Source of the DNA: Eubacterium sp. | GTDB lineage: Bacteria > Bacillota > Clostridia > Lachnospirales > Lachnospiraceae | Direction: 5' to 3' | Length of the DNA: 45,165 nucleotides | Assembly: GCA_003486385.1 (NCBI GenBank) | Contig: DNFT01000067.1 | Location: 1-45,165, forward strand | Shown here: piece by piece, positions 25,269 to 33,657 of the stretch | Position numbering within the stretch: the stretch's first letter is position 1 | How the letters are laid out: each line of letters begins with the position of its first letter | The notes under the pieces: generated by a model | Told to the model about the DNA's origin: nothing | Seen by the model: the letters and a program-made list of their open reading frames with translations, nothing else | Databases searched by the model: none | Program-made: the position numbers and the translations under genes

Positions 25269-26765
25269 ATGGCTTGCACTACATTATTAGTTGGTAAAAA
25301 TGCGTCCTACGATGGTTCGACCATGATAGCGCGCAACGATGACTCAGGTTCGGGGCATTTTATGCCTAAGAAGTTTGTTGTCGTAAAGGCAGATGAGCAG
25401 AAGGAGAAGTATAGGACGGTCATATCACATCTCGATATAAAGCTTCCTAAGAATCCGCTCCGCCACACGGAGATGCCCAATGCTGTCGACGGCGAGGGAA
25501 TATGGGCGGCGAGCGGCGTCAATGAGGCGAATGTCGGAATGACCGCCACGGAGACAATCACTTCAAACCCAAGAGTTTTAGGGGCGGACCCGCTTGTCGT
25601 GTATAAGCCTGCCGCTGACGGAGAAAAGGAGGTTCCGGGCGGTATCGGCGAGGAGGACATTGTCCACATTGTACTTCCGTACATAAAGACCGCAAGAGAG
25701 GGCGTTAAGAGGCTCGGAAGCCTTCTTGAGAAGTACGGAACCTATGAGATGAACGGAATAGCCTTTCAGGATGTGAATGAGATATGGTGGCTTGAGACCA
25801 TAGGCGGGCATCACTGGATTGCCAAGAAGGTTCCTGATGATGTGTATGTGGTTATGCCGAACCAGCAGGGTATAGACGATTTTGATTTTGTGGACGCACT
25901 CGGAAAAAAGAAGGAGCATATGTGCTCCGCCGATATGAAGGAGTTTATCACGAGCAATCACCTCAATCTCTCGAACATTGAGACGGACTGGACACATTTT
26001 GACGTAAGGTCGGCATTCGGAAGCCACGACGACTCGGATCATGTGTACAATACGCCGAGAGCATGGTATATGCTGAGATATTTTAATCCGCACACGGTAA
26101 GCTGGGACGGTGCGGACGCGGACTTCACACCATCCTCGGACGATCTGCCATGGTGCCTTGTGCCGGAGAAAAAGATTACGGTTGAGGACGTGAAGTATGT
26201 GCTCTCCTCACATTATCAGGGAACTGTGTATGACCCGTATGGCGCTTACGGCGACAAGAGCATGCGCGGTGCATACCGTTCAATAGGAATTAACCGCAAT
26301 GACTTCCTATCTGTTATACAGATGCGCCCTGACCTTGAGAAGGACGCTCAGGCTGTGGAGTGGGTTGCCTTTGCATCGAATGCATTCAATGTGCTGGTTC
26401 CGTTTTATGCGGATGTGCTCACGACACCGGAGTATCTTTCAAACACTACGGGGGAGGTTTCAACGGACAATTTCTACTGGGGCAGCAGAATGATAGCGGC
26501 GATGGCTGACGCTTCATACAAGAAGTCGATTTTCCACATTGAGCGCTACAAGGAGAAGGTTATGTCGAGAGGACATGAGATTATCGGACGTTACGATGCG
26601 CTGCTTGCACAGGAGAGGGATGTCGATAAGCGCATGGAGTTAAAGACGGCAGCCAACGAGGAGGTCGCAGCTATGGTGAAGAAGGAGACAATTGCGACAC
26701 TTGACAAGGTGCTCTACGAGCTAAGCAACCAGATGAAGAATGCATATTCGAGGTCGGATGCTTAG
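25269..26765 (+). CDS. C69-family dipeptidase (Ntn hydrolase)
   Basis: 498 residues. Translation from ATG 25269 (AAGGAGA 8 bases upstream) gives MACTTLLVGK, so Cys follows Met-Ala; C69 enzymes use an N-terminal cysteine nucleophile exposed by processing, and the block STMIARNDDSG that follows is the family hallmark. The frame extends to 25167 but that would bury the nucleophile. It has no signal peptide, so intracellular dipeptide hydrolysis (PepD-like, broad specificity) is most likely. Monocistronic after the metY terminator. Confidence 0.92.
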   Translation: MACTTLLVGKNASYDGSTMIARNDDSGSGHFMPKKFVVVKADEQKEKYRTVISHLDIKLPKNPLRHTEMPNAVDGEGIWAASGVNEANVGMTATETITSNPRVLGADPLVVYKPAADGEKEVPGGIGEEDIVHIVLPYIKTAREGVKRLGSLLEKYGTYEMNGIAFQDVNEIWWLETIGGHHWIAKKVPDDVYVVMPNQQGIDDFDFVDALGKKKEHMCSADMKEFITSNHLNLSNIETDWTHFDVRSAFGSHDDSDHVYNTPRAWYMLRYFNPHTVSWDGADADFTPSSDDLPWCLVPEKKITVEDVKYVLSSHYQGTVYDPYGAYGDKSMRGAYRSIGINRNDFLSVIQMRPDLEKDAQAVEWVAFASNAFNVLVPFYADVLTTPEYLSNTTGEVSTDNFYWGSRMIAAMADASYKKSIFHIERYKEKVMSRGHEIIGRYDALLAQERDVDKRMELKTAANEEVAAMVKKETIATLDKVLYELSNQMKNAYSRSDA

Positions 26766-26795
26766 AACATATTTTTATCAGCATTTATCTGATTT

Positions 26796-27539
26796 ATGAA
26801 TAAGGCACAATTTGCTATGAAAATTAATATTGATGTTTTTAATCTATATGATAGAGCATGTAAGGTGTACAGAAATATATGTGCTTCCGATACTGTAAAA
26901 TATATCCTTGTGCAGTGTGTAGATAAAGCCTGGCTCTCTAACGCAGAGTACGGTCATGAAATGCCCCCTATTGCTGCTGAGGCTGTGAAAATATTGGAAA
27001 AAGCTGAGGCAGGAATAGTGTTTGCCAATTTCGGCGTTGAAAACTGGAATGACGAGCTGTCGCCGTGGAGTGCGGATGCCGTATTCAAAAATCAGCCCTT
27101 TTTGGGAAAAGCTGAAAATACACTCAGCTTTGTCACGGACATATTCATACCTGAGCTTATTTCAAGATACAGCCTGCCGGCTGATATTAAAATAGTAATC
27201 GGCGGCTATTCGCTTGCGGGCTTGTTTTCGCTGTGGGCGGCATATAGGACGGATATATTTCATGCGGTTGCGGCGGTGTCGCCGTCAGTGTGGTTTCCGG
27301 GGTGGATTGAATTTTCCGCTGAGAAACATATTCTTGCGGATAAGGTCTATTTAAGTCTCGGAAACAGGGAGGAAAAGACTAACAATAGGACTATGGCAAG
27401 GGTCGGCGACAATATCAGGCTGCAAAAGGAGCTTCTCGACAGGCAGGACATAGAGAGTGTGCTTGAGTGGAATGAGGGAAATCATTTCAGCGCTGTGGAG
27501 GAGAGAACGGCAAGAGGATTCAGGTGGACGATATTATAA
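26796..27539 (+). CDS. Putative alpha/beta-hydrolase esterase
   Basis: 247 residues. The nucleophile elbow GGYSLAG (Ser139), the acid region after VYLSLGNREEK, and a histidine in EGNHFSAVEE near 230 give a plausible Ser-Asp/Glu-His triad of the esterase-D/Fes-like group. N-terminal part (NICASDTVKYILVQCV) is family-like. No signal peptide. No good ribosome binding site precedes ATG 26796 (30 bases after the dipeptidase stop), and ATG 26817 is no better, so the start is uncertain. Substrate unknown. Confidence 0.72.
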   Translation: MNKAQFAMKINIDVFNLYDRACKVYRNICASDTVKYILVQCVDKAWLSNAEYGHEMPPIAAEAVKILEKAEAGIVFANFGVENWNDELSPWSADAVFKNQPFLGKAENTLSFVTDIFIPELISRYSLPADIKIVIGGYSLAGLFSLWAAYRTDIFHAVAAVSPSVWFPGWIEFSAEKHILADKVYLSLGNREEKTNNRTMARVGDNIRLQKELLDRQDIESVLEWNEGNHFSAVEERTARGFRWTIL

Positions 27540-27553
27540 TAAGCCGGAATGGT

Positions 27554-28348
27554 TCAGTGTGTTGACCTCCACTTAGATGGTGCAACTCCCATCACCTGTT
27601 TAAATTGTCTTGAAAAGTGAATACTGTTATTGTAACCGCAACGCTCAGCTATCTGTTCGATTGTGTAGGCGGTTTCTGAAAGAAGCCTTCTGGCATTTTC
27701 TATACGGCTGTTGATTATATCTGCACCGCAGGAGATACCGAAGGCTTTTTTGTATAATTCCTGAAAGTATATGGAACTGAGCCCTGCGCACCTTGCAAGG
27801 GAGGGAATACGGTATTCATGCTGTGGATTTGCATATATCTCCTGTCTTATCGAAAGAATTGCATTGTAATGAGGTATAATGGATTTATTTTCGGCATATC
27901 GGCTTTTTATGAATTCAAAAAGAGCAAGCATAAGATTGTCCGTTATTGCCTTGCTCTGTGCAAGCCCTGAATGGAATGCATTGGCAATAAGCATAAAATA
28001 AGAACCAACCGGGCTGTCCGGACCAAAAGTGAGCGGGCAGGCAAAAGGGATGCCACAGTCCGAAAAATCGTTATTAGCTATATTCATAGATGCGAGGACA
28101 CCTTGGGTATCATAAAAATTTATCCAGTCATCTATATATTCATTTGAATTTCCATAGTAGCGTGCTTTGACATCGGGAGGCAGAAGCACAATACTTCCTG
28201 CTGCAACGATTTGCTTACATCCATCAATTTCAAAAACAGCTTCTGTTTTGGTATAGATTAAAATAAAAAAGTCCCTGTTTTCAATATGATAGATAACCTC
28301 ATTGCATCTGTGAACAGTGTTACATGCAGTATGCTTTATGTCGAACAT
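27554..28348 (-). CDS. AraC-family regulator, probably of the alpha-galactosidase gene
   Basis: 264 residues: N-terminal cupin sensor (VLLPPDVKARYYG) and C-terminal AraC HTH (IPSLARCAGLSSIYFQELYKKAFG; IEQIAERCGYNNSIHFSRQFKQVMG). GGAGGT stands just before the ATG. It is transcribed divergently from the GH27 gene 320 bases away, which holds repeated TTTTAC motifs, so it is probably the sugar-responsive activator of that gene. Effector unknown, likely a galactoside. Confidence 0.9.
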   Translation of the reverse strand: MFDIKHTACNTVHRCNEVIYHIENRDFFILIYTKTEAVFEIDGCKQIVAAGSIVLLPPDVKARYYGNSNEYIDDWINFYDTQGVLASMNIANNDFSDCGIPFACPLTFGPDSPVGSYFMLIANAFHSGLAQSKAITDNLMLALFEFIKSRYAENKSIIPHYNAILSIRQEIYANPQHEYRIPSLARCAGLSSIYFQELYKKAFGISCGADIINSRIENARRLLSETAYTIEQIAERCGYNNSIHFSRQFKQVMGVAPSKWRSTH

Positions 28349-28669
28349 GATACCTCCTTGAATGATATGTCAGATACTTTGACAAAATTGTGTTTTGCCA
28401 CTATCAACAAATAATATATCAGTTTAATGTAAAACCAATTACATGGCAGACAGGCAGTCTGCCCCTGACAGCATAATAATATAGCTTGTTTTAATATTAC
28501 TATTTTACATTTAGAGCGTATTAAAAACATATAATATGTTAGATTTATAATACAATATGTAATTCCATTTTACAAACAGTAAAAATATAATATTTTACAT
28601 GGAAGATGTTTTGCACCGGCATCCATAGAAAATACTATAGTAAAATAATTGCGTATAAGGAGGATTTTT
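28349..28669 (+). promoter_or_regulatory. Divergent control region with TTTTAC motifs and GH27 promoter
   Basis: No gene. TTTTAC occurs at 28503-28508, 28568-28573 and 28593-28598, and GTAAAA at 28579-28584 makes a perfect inverted pair TTTTAC-N5-GTAAAA (28568-28584). TATTTTACAT is repeated exactly at 28501-28510 and 28591-28600. A promoter TTGCAC (28611-28616), 16 bases, TACTAT (28633-28638) drives the GH27 gene. These motifs are good candidates for AraC operators just upstream of -35. Confidence 0.55.
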
Positions 28670-29794
28670 ATGTACAGCACACCTGCAATGGGATGGAACT
28701 CATGGAACACATTTGGTTCCAATATAAATGAAAAGCTTATAATGGAGATGGCAGACAGGATTGTGGCGGAGGGCTACAAGGAGGCAGGATATGAGTATGT
28801 GATAATTGATGACTGCTGGTCATTAAAGGAGAGGGTTGATGGAAAGCTTGTAGCAGATCCAGCGCTTTTTCCGGGGGGAATGAAGGCACTTTCGGATTAC
28901 ATACATGGCAAGGGTCTTAAGTTCGGAATGTATTCGTGTGCAGGCTTTAAGACCTGTGCCGGATATCCGAGCAGCTATGGACATGAATTTGAGGATGCGA
29001 AGCAGTTTGCCGAGTGGGGAGTCGACTATCTGAAGTATGATTTCTGCAATTTCCCGGCGAGCGGTGACGCTAAGAACGCATACCTTACGATGGCTATGGC
29101 ACTGAGAAACAGTGGAAGGGATATCTTCTTTGCAGCCTGCAACTGGGGTGTGCAGGATCCGGCGAAGTGGATGCGCTCTAGAGGTGCCAACAGCTATCGT
29201 TCAACAGGAGATATTTTTGATGTGCCTAAGAGCTACAAGGATATATTTATGCAGCAGGCTGAGAACATAGAGGGCAATGCTCCGGGCTGCTATAATGATA
29301 TGGATATGTTGATTGTAGGTATGCATGGTAATGGCAATGTAGGTATGGGAGGTTGTACCGATGAACAGTATCGCCAGCATTTTGCAATGTGGGCATTCTT
29401 AGGCTCGCCACTTATAATTGGTTCAGATATAAGGAAGCTTGATGAATATAATACCGCAACTTTATTGAACAGGGGACTTATTTCGGTAAATCAGGACATG
29501 GCGAACTGCCCGGCATTTTTGATTTATAAGGAGGCTGGCAGGAAGTATGCATTTGGAAGGATTCTTTCGGGAAATCGAATAGCACTTGCGTTTTTCAATA
29601 TTGATACTAAGGAGGAGTGGGCGCAGACAATGAGCATTGCCTTTGATGACCTTGGTATACATTCGGAATCGGGAATTGGTCTTATGCTTACTGATGTCGT
29701 AACAGGCGAGGAAAGAGGAATATTTTATGATGGCTATAGTACTAAGGTTCCTCTCGACGGCTGCGAGATACTTGTTGGAGAGCTGGTACCTTGA
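28670..29794 (+). CDS. GH27 alpha-galactosidase
   Basis: 374 residues. N-terminal PAMGWNSWNTFG is the GH27/GH36 hallmark; the nucleophile Asp lies in YLKYDFCN (about 122) and the acid/base Asp in the RSTGDI region (about 182), with NDMDMLIVG near 207. It removes terminal alpha-galactose from raffinose-family sugars or galactomannan oligosaccharides. No signal peptide, so it acts inside the cell on imported sugars; the importer is not in the window. AAGGAGG precedes ATG 28670. Confidence 0.92.
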   Translation: MYSTPAMGWNSWNTFGSNINEKLIMEMADRIVAEGYKEAGYEYVIIDDCWSLKERVDGKLVADPALFPGGMKALSDYIHGKGLKFGMYSCAGFKTCAGYPSSYGHEFEDAKQFAEWGVDYLKYDFCNFPASGDAKNAYLTMAMALRNSGRDIFFAACNWGVQDPAKWMRSRGANSYRSTGDIFDVPKSYKDIFMQQAENIEGNAPGCYNDMDMLIVGMHGNGNVGMGGCTDEQYRQHFAMWAFLGSPLIIGSDIRKLDEYNTATLLNRGLISVNQDMANCPAFLIYKEAGRKYAFGRILSGNRIALAFFNIDTKEEWAQTMSIAFDDLGIHSESGIGLMLTDVVTGEERGIFYDGYSTKVPLDGCEILVGELVP

Positions 29795-29864
29795 TGTGAA
29801 TGAAACACGATATAGGACAAATACCGGAGCTGGACAGCTTGAAAATCCATACAAAGAAAATGGT

Positions 29865-30101
29865 ATGAGTGTTGGTAATGGTATGCAGGAGAGACATAAA
29901 ACAGATATAACGAAATTTTGCATCAGATGTGGTGCTGCATTAAGCAGCGATGAGATTGCTCTTCACAAAAAGCTTTACAATCGCGCTGCAGAGAGCTTTA
30001 TGTGCATCAGGTGCAGCAGCGGATATCTCGAGGTAACTCAGGAGCTGCTCATTGCAAAGATAGAGGAATTTAAAAAAATGGGTTGCACGTTATTTGATTA
30101 A
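29865..30101 (+). CDS. Small zinc-ribbon-like protein
   Basis: About 78 residues (start uncertain: 29865 or 29883; the frame opens at 29727 inside the GH27 gene and no start has a good ribosome binding site). The core is FCIRCGAALSSDEIALHK, then ESFMCIRCSSGYL, i.e. two CxxC pairs that can bind one zinc, and a C-terminal IEEFKKMGCTLF helix. I know similar small proteins in Lachnospiraceae but not their function. The closeness to the GH27 stop suggests co-transcription. Confidence 0.65.
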   Translation: MSVGNGMQERHKTDITKFCIRCGAALSSDEIALHKKLYNRAAESFMCIRCSSGYLEVTQELLIAKIEEFKKMGCTLFD

Positions 30102-30254
30102 TTCCTACGAGTGGATATAATACATTGCTAATGACGCAGCACTATGCTATGATAGCAGGGGCAAAAGACGATTCTGCCTCTGCTGTCAATACATTGATAA
30201 AAGAGGAAGAAACAAGCTGAAGGACATGGCTGAAGCAGAAAGGTGGGCATGGCA

Positions 30255-30845
30255 ATGAATGAAACTCTGGAAAAGCAGCTTGCGTTTATCATGGAGCTGG
30301 ACAAAATCAAGAACATAACAAGACAGACTTATATAAGCGATGGCAGCAGGAAGGAGAACGACGCGGAGCACTCATGGCATCTTGCACTTATGTGTTTCGT
30401 TCTCGCAGAGTATTCAAATGAGCCGATAGATGTTCTAAAGACCATGAAGATGGTGCTCATGCACGATGTCATTGAGATTGATGCCGGGGACACCTACGCT
30501 TACGATACGGAGGGAAACAAGACAAAGAGGGAACGCGAGCTTAGGGCGGCAGAGCGCATATATGCGATACTTCCCGATGAACAGGCGAAGGAGTACAGAG
30601 CACTGTGGGATGAGTTCGAGGAGATGGAGACACCGGAGGCAAAATTTGCGAATGTTCTCGATAAGCTTCAGCCGCTTCTGCTCAATGCTGCCACGAATGG
30701 TATTGCGTGGGAGGAGCACGGAATAAAGGCATCGCAGGTGCTGAAGAGAAATGCGAGAGTGCATGAGGGCTCGGAGGAGCTTTGGGAATACGCGAAGGCA
30801 TTGATTCAGAGGAATGTGGATGAAGGGCATCTGATTGACGGATAA
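30255..30845 (+). CDS. HD-domain 5'-nucleotidase (YfbR/HDDC2-like)
   Basis: About 196 residues. The HD metal site is visible as H in AEHSWHLALM, HD in MLMHDVIEIDAGD, and a later D in FANVLDKLQP. This subset acts on deoxynucleoside 5'-monophosphates in related proteins. Start 30255 lies 7 bases after AAAGGTGGG; ATG 30249 is possible. Cytoplasmic. The mgtE leader follows. Confidence 0.87.
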   Translation: MNETLEKQLAFIMELDKIKNITRQTYISDGSRKENDAEHSWHLALMCFVLAEYSNEPIDVLKTMKMVLMHDVIEIDAGDTYAYDTEGNKTKRERELRAAERIYAILPDEQAKEYRALWDEFEEMETPEAKFANVLDKLQPLLLNAATNGIAWEEHGIKASQVLKRNARVHEGSEELWEYAKALIQRNVDEGHLIDG

Positions 30846-30908
30846 AAAAGTTATTCTGCAGCTCAGATAAAATAGTCAGGTGCGATTTACTATTTTACAT
30901 AAAATTGA

Positions 30909-30938
30909 TTGACACGTTAACATATAAGGAAGTACAAT
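30909..30938 (+). promoter_or_regulatory. Promoter of the mgtE leader
   Basis: TTGACA (30909-30914), 18-base spacer, TACAAT (30933-30938). Transcription would begin near 30945, leaving about 280 bases of leader before mgtE. Confidence 0.7.
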
Positions 30939-30941
30939 ATC

Positions 30942-31155
30942 ATACGGAGTAAGAATCCGTACACGGAAGGATTTCCGTATCAGAAGTAAAAATTGTCAGG
31001 AGGTGGGCTGCATGGACAGTTGCGACAGTATTGGTCGAAGTATTATCTGCGGTGGCAGACATATGAATATCATGACGCAGCTTGTCAGGTGTGGACACTG
31101 AACTGCGTCTGTTTCATATTGCCTTTTTGCCGCCGCAGAATATGTGGCGGTATTT
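30942..31155 (+). promoter_or_regulatory. Structured mgtE leader with alternative hairpins and attenuator
   Basis: The first arm ATACGGA (30942-30948) can pair with TCCGTA (30956-30961) or with TCCGTAT (30974-30980), and ACGGAA (30963-30968) can pair with TTCCGT (30973-30978), so mutually exclusive folds are possible. Then comes a small ORF (31012-31101) with AGGAGG, a hairpin GACGCAG (31074-31080) / CTGCGTC (31103-31109) across its end, and the terminator at 31130. It does not match the M-box sequence as I know it. Control of magnesium transport by attenuation is the simplest reading. Confidence 0.6.
31012..31101 (+). CDS. 29-residue Cys/His-rich leader peptide
   Basis: ATG 31012 follows AGGAGG (starts near 30999) with normal spacing and runs to TGA 31101. 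The peptide begins MDSCDSIGR and ends LVRCGH; it contains Cys at 4, 13 and 27, His at 17 and 29, and Met at 18 and 21. It lies between the leader hairpins and the terminator upstream of mgtE, so its translation could decide whether the terminator forms. It is too short for database-style recognition; the evidence is the ribosome binding site and position. Confidence 0.5.
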   Translation: MDSCDSIGRSIICGGRHMNIMTQLVRCGH

Positions 31156-31157
31156 TT
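31130..31157 (+). terminator. Intrinsic attenuator upstream of mgtE
   Basis: CCGCC (31130-31134) with inner CA, loop, TG, and GGCGG (31146-31150), followed by TATTTTTAT. It lies 70 bases before the mgtE start and would stop transcripts unless an antiterminator forms. Confidence 0.75.
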
Positions 31158-31226
31158 ATGCTTAAATTGGGATAAGTTTAGGCTGACGGAATACCGGAGA
31201 AAATATTTTCAAAGGGAGGCAGTGTG

Positions 31227-32621
31227 ATGACAAAGAAAATTTTGGGTGAACACAATTTTGTAGACGAGATTTTAAAGCTGTTCCGCACACCGATGAAGCA
31301 GGCGGAGCTGCTTGATAAATTGTCGGATTACCATGAGAACGATATAGCGGAGGCGTTCGAGGAGTTATCTGAGGAGGAGAGAAAGAAGCTGTATCCGATT
31401 CTCGGTGCGGAGCGCGTGGCGGAGATTATAAGCTACATTGAGGATCCGGACGAGTACCTGAAGGAGATTGGCATAGACAGGGCGGCGAAGGTCATTTCCT
31501 ACATGGATTCGGACGACGCGGTAGACGTTCTCGATGAATTCGATGATTCGACACAGGAGAAGCTTGTTAAGCTCCTTGATGAGGACTCAAGCCATGACAT
31601 CAGGATGATTCTATCCTATGAGGATGACGAGGCGGGAAGCAGAATGACGACGAACTATATCGTCATACACAACAACCTTACGGTTCGTCAGGCTATGCGG
31701 GAGCTTGTGAAGCAGGCGGGGGAGAATGATAATATCTCTACCGTGTATGTGCTTGATGGGAACGATAAGTTCTGTGGCGCGATAGATTTGAAGGATTTGA
31801 TAATAGCGAGGGAGAACACACCGCTTGAGGACATCATAAGCGTATCCTACCCGTATGTGACCGACCATGAAAAGATAAGCGACTGCATAGAGCGTTTGAA
31901 GGACTACGCTGAGGACTCGATCCCGGTTCTGACGGACGAGGGCGAGCTTATCGGTGTAATCACGGCACAGGATGTAGTTGAGGCTGTTGATGATGAGATG
32001 GGTGAGGACTATGCAAAGCTCGGAGGCCTCACCGAGCAGGAGGATTTGGAGGAGTCGACCCTTACAAGTGTAAAAAAGAGACTTCCATGGCTCATAATTC
32101 TGCTGTTCTTAGGCATTGGAGTGTCCTCGGTTGTCGGAATATTTGAGACTGTTGTGGCAGTTCTTCCTATTGTAATATGTTTTCAGTCATTAATCCTTGA
32201 TATGGCGGGAAATGTCGGAACGCAGTCTCTTGCGGTGACAATCCGTGTGCTTATGGATGAGAACCTCTCAGCGGGTGAAAAACTGAAGCTTGTCGGGAAA
32301 GAGGCGCGCGTGGGATTCTCGAACGGAATGATTCTCGGAGTGCTGTCATTTGCGTTTATCGGAGTGTACATCTGGCTCTTTAAGCACAATCCGGTGGGAT
32401 ACTCGTTTATGATTTCCGGATGCGTCGGGCTGGCACTCATGGCGGCGATGGTCATATCGAGCCTTGTCGGTACGCTGGTGCCGATGCTTTTCCACAAGAT
32501 TAAGATTGATCCTGCCGTAGCGTCGGGACCGCTCATAACAACGGTGAATGACCTTGTTGCGGTTATTGCATACTACGGCCTGGTGTGGATACTGCTCATA
32601 GATGTGCTGCACCTTGCGTAA
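31227..32621 (+). CDS. mgtE: Magnesium transporter MgtE
   Basis: 464 residues. N-terminal superhelical domain with repeated LLDKLSDYHENDIAEAFEEL-like helices (in pieces), a CBS pair at about 135-255, a connecting plug helix, then five membrane helices from about 287 to the end with the typical GNVGTQSLAVTIR and a final NDLVAVIAYYG. MgtE is a dimeric Mg2+ channel gated by Mg2+ binding to its cytoplasmic domains. GGGAGG is 7 bases before ATG 31227; GTG 31224 is the alternative. It sits behind a long attenuator leader and ends in a strong bidirectional terminator. Confidence 0.95.
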   Translation: MTKKILGEHNFVDEILKLFRTPMKQAELLDKLSDYHENDIAEAFEELSEEERKKLYPILGAERVAEIISYIEDPDEYLKEIGIDRAAKVISYMDSDDAVDVLDEFDDSTQEKLVKLLDEDSSHDIRMILSYEDDEAGSRMTTNYIVIHNNLTVRQAMRELVKQAGENDNISTVYVLDGNDKFCGAIDLKDLIIARENTPLEDIISVSYPYVTDHEKISDCIERLKDYAEDSIPVLTDEGELIGVITAQDVVEAVDDEMGEDYAKLGGLTEQEDLEESTLTSVKKRLPWLIILLFLGIGVSSVVGIFETVVAVLPIVICFQSLILDMAGNVGTQSLAVTIRVLMDENLSAGEKLKLVGKEARVGFSNGMILGVLSFAFIGVYIWLFKHNPVGYSFMISGCVGLALMAAMVISSLVGTLVPMLFHKIKIDPAVASGPLITTVNDLVAVIAYYGLVWILLIDVLHLA

Positions 32622-32624
32622 AAA

Positions 32625-32691
32625 ATGCCCCATATCAAATTGATATGTCCCTTTTTGAGGGGATAAATCAGCATGATATGGGGCATTTTTT
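32625..32691. terminator. Bidirectional terminator between mgtE and the GDSL gene
   Basis: ATGCCCCATATCA (32625-32637) pairs with TGATATGGGGCAT (32674-32686), perfect over 13 bases, flanked by A-run and T-run. Inside, CATATCA (32631-32637) can instead pair with TGATATG (32641-32647), and CCC..GGG forms another small stem, so folding is two-way. The GDSL gene stop lies in the T-run. Confidence 0.88.
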
Positions 32692-33313
32692 ACTCCTTTA
32701 CAAATTTCATGATGTCATCGTATATTGCGCGGTAGCCGTCCTCATTGATGTGCATGCCCTCGATTGTGTACTCAGCTTTAAGCCTGCCAAGCTCGTCCTT
32801 CAGATTGCGGTTAATGTCAATGTAGCGTTGATGGTGTCTGGCGGCGAGCTTTTCCACCTCAATGTTGGCTGCGTTTATTTTTTCGTTGGTGCGTATTTTC
32901 AGGCATTCCTTCATCTCCTCGGCGGCTGCCTCGTAGTTGACGGGATAGTAAGCCATGAGATAGATGCGGACACCGGGAACGGCAGTCTCAATGGCGGACA
33001 GGATTTTGCTGTAATTGTGCATGAGCTGACTTATCGGGATGCTTGACCAGCTGAGGTCGTTGGTGCCGATATTTATAAATACCTTAGACGGCATCAGGTC
33101 GGTGGCACAGACATCAATAACCCTTAGCAGCTCATCGGAAATGAAGCCGCCGACACCGCGGTTGTAGATTACGGTGCCGTCATTGTGCTCTGTGAGCAAT
33201 TTATTGATAGGAAACATTTCCATAAGGGATGAGCCGGTAAATACAATCTGTCCCTTAAGAGCGGTTTTATTTTCAAATCTGTAGTGCTCTACCTTAATTT
33301 TTTTATCATCCAT
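32690..33313 (-). CDS. GDSL-like lipase/acylhydrolase (SGNH hydrolase)
   Basis: 207 residues. Block I FTGSSLMEMF (Ser29 nucleophile; GDSL is GSSL), block II NRGVGGF with Gly, block III NIGTNDLSW with Asn, and block V EGMHINEDGY supplying the His. No signal peptide. Such SGNH enzymes remove acetyl or acyl groups from sugars or lipids; substrate unknown. AGGAGG lies 7 bases before ATG 33313; the frame open to 33439 is upstream only. Monocistronic, convergent with mgtE. Confidence 0.88.
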   Translation of the reverse strand: MDDKKIKVEHYRFENKTALKGQIVFTGSSLMEMFPINKLLTEHNDGTVIYNRGVGGFISDELLRVIDVCATDLMPSKVFINIGTNDLSWSSIPISQLMHNYSKILSAIETAVPGVRIYLMAYYPVNYEAAAEEMKECLKIRTNEKINAANIEVEKLAARHHQRYIDINRNLKDELGRLKAEYTIEGMHINEDGYRAIYDDIMKFVKE

Positions 33314-33422
33314 AGCTTTCCTCCTAAATAAAAAAAGTTTTTGACCGTAATAATAATATGTATTATAATATATGGAATGGTTACGGACAATAAAATTTAG
33401 CCATTTAACGAAGGTATAGTGT

Positions 33423-33539
33423 GAACGCAGAATAAGCAATCCCTCGCTTCAAGTGTGTAGAGCACTAAGCGGGGATAAGGGGGATGCGGACTGCGTTCAT
33501 GAGCAAGTAGCGAAAGCGGATTGCGAATGTCAGCTTTAC
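33423..33539 (+). repeat. Dispersed structured repeat, short copy (B)
   Basis: Nearly identical to copy A (6909-7071) at both ends but missing the second internal hairpin. The outer stem GAACGCAG (33423-33430) / CTGCGTTC (33491-33498) and the inner CGCTT/AAGCG stem are kept; the terminal hairpin is damaged (TCAGCTTT in place of TCCGCTTT). Confidence 0.75.
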
Positions 33540-33543
33540 AATA

Positions 33544-33592
33544 CATCTGCAATTTGTTCCTGGGCGAAAACAAATTGCTTTGCCGGCAGATG
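33544..33592. other. Long hairpin before the diguanylate cyclase gene
   Basis: CATCTGC (33544-33550) pairs with GCAGATG (33586-33592), and inside, CAATTTGTT (from 33550) pairs with AACAAATTG (33569-33577). There is no T-run, so it is not a normal terminator. It lies 66 bases upstream of the start codon and could be an RNA control element or part of a repeat. Confidence 0.5.
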
Positions 33593-33657
33593 AGAAAATG
33601 CCTGCGCGGGCTTCTCACAGCCTACTCGTGATAAATCGCTCGGAAATGAGGGTTAAA

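Larger units (their letters stand above)
33314..33657. other. Intergenic region with repeat and hairpin
   Basis: No gene. It holds promoter sequence of the minus-strand GDSL gene, repeat copy B (33423-33539), the long hairpin at 33544-33592 and a weaker one (TGAGAA/TTCTCA) just before the diguanylate cyclase start. I cannot place the promoter of the cyclase gene. Confidence 0.45.

Noticed and set aside
30942..31226. M-box (ykoK) riboswitch before mgtE
   Set aside because: The conserved M-box blocks I know (for example GGTGAGGCTCCT) are not present; only the position fits.
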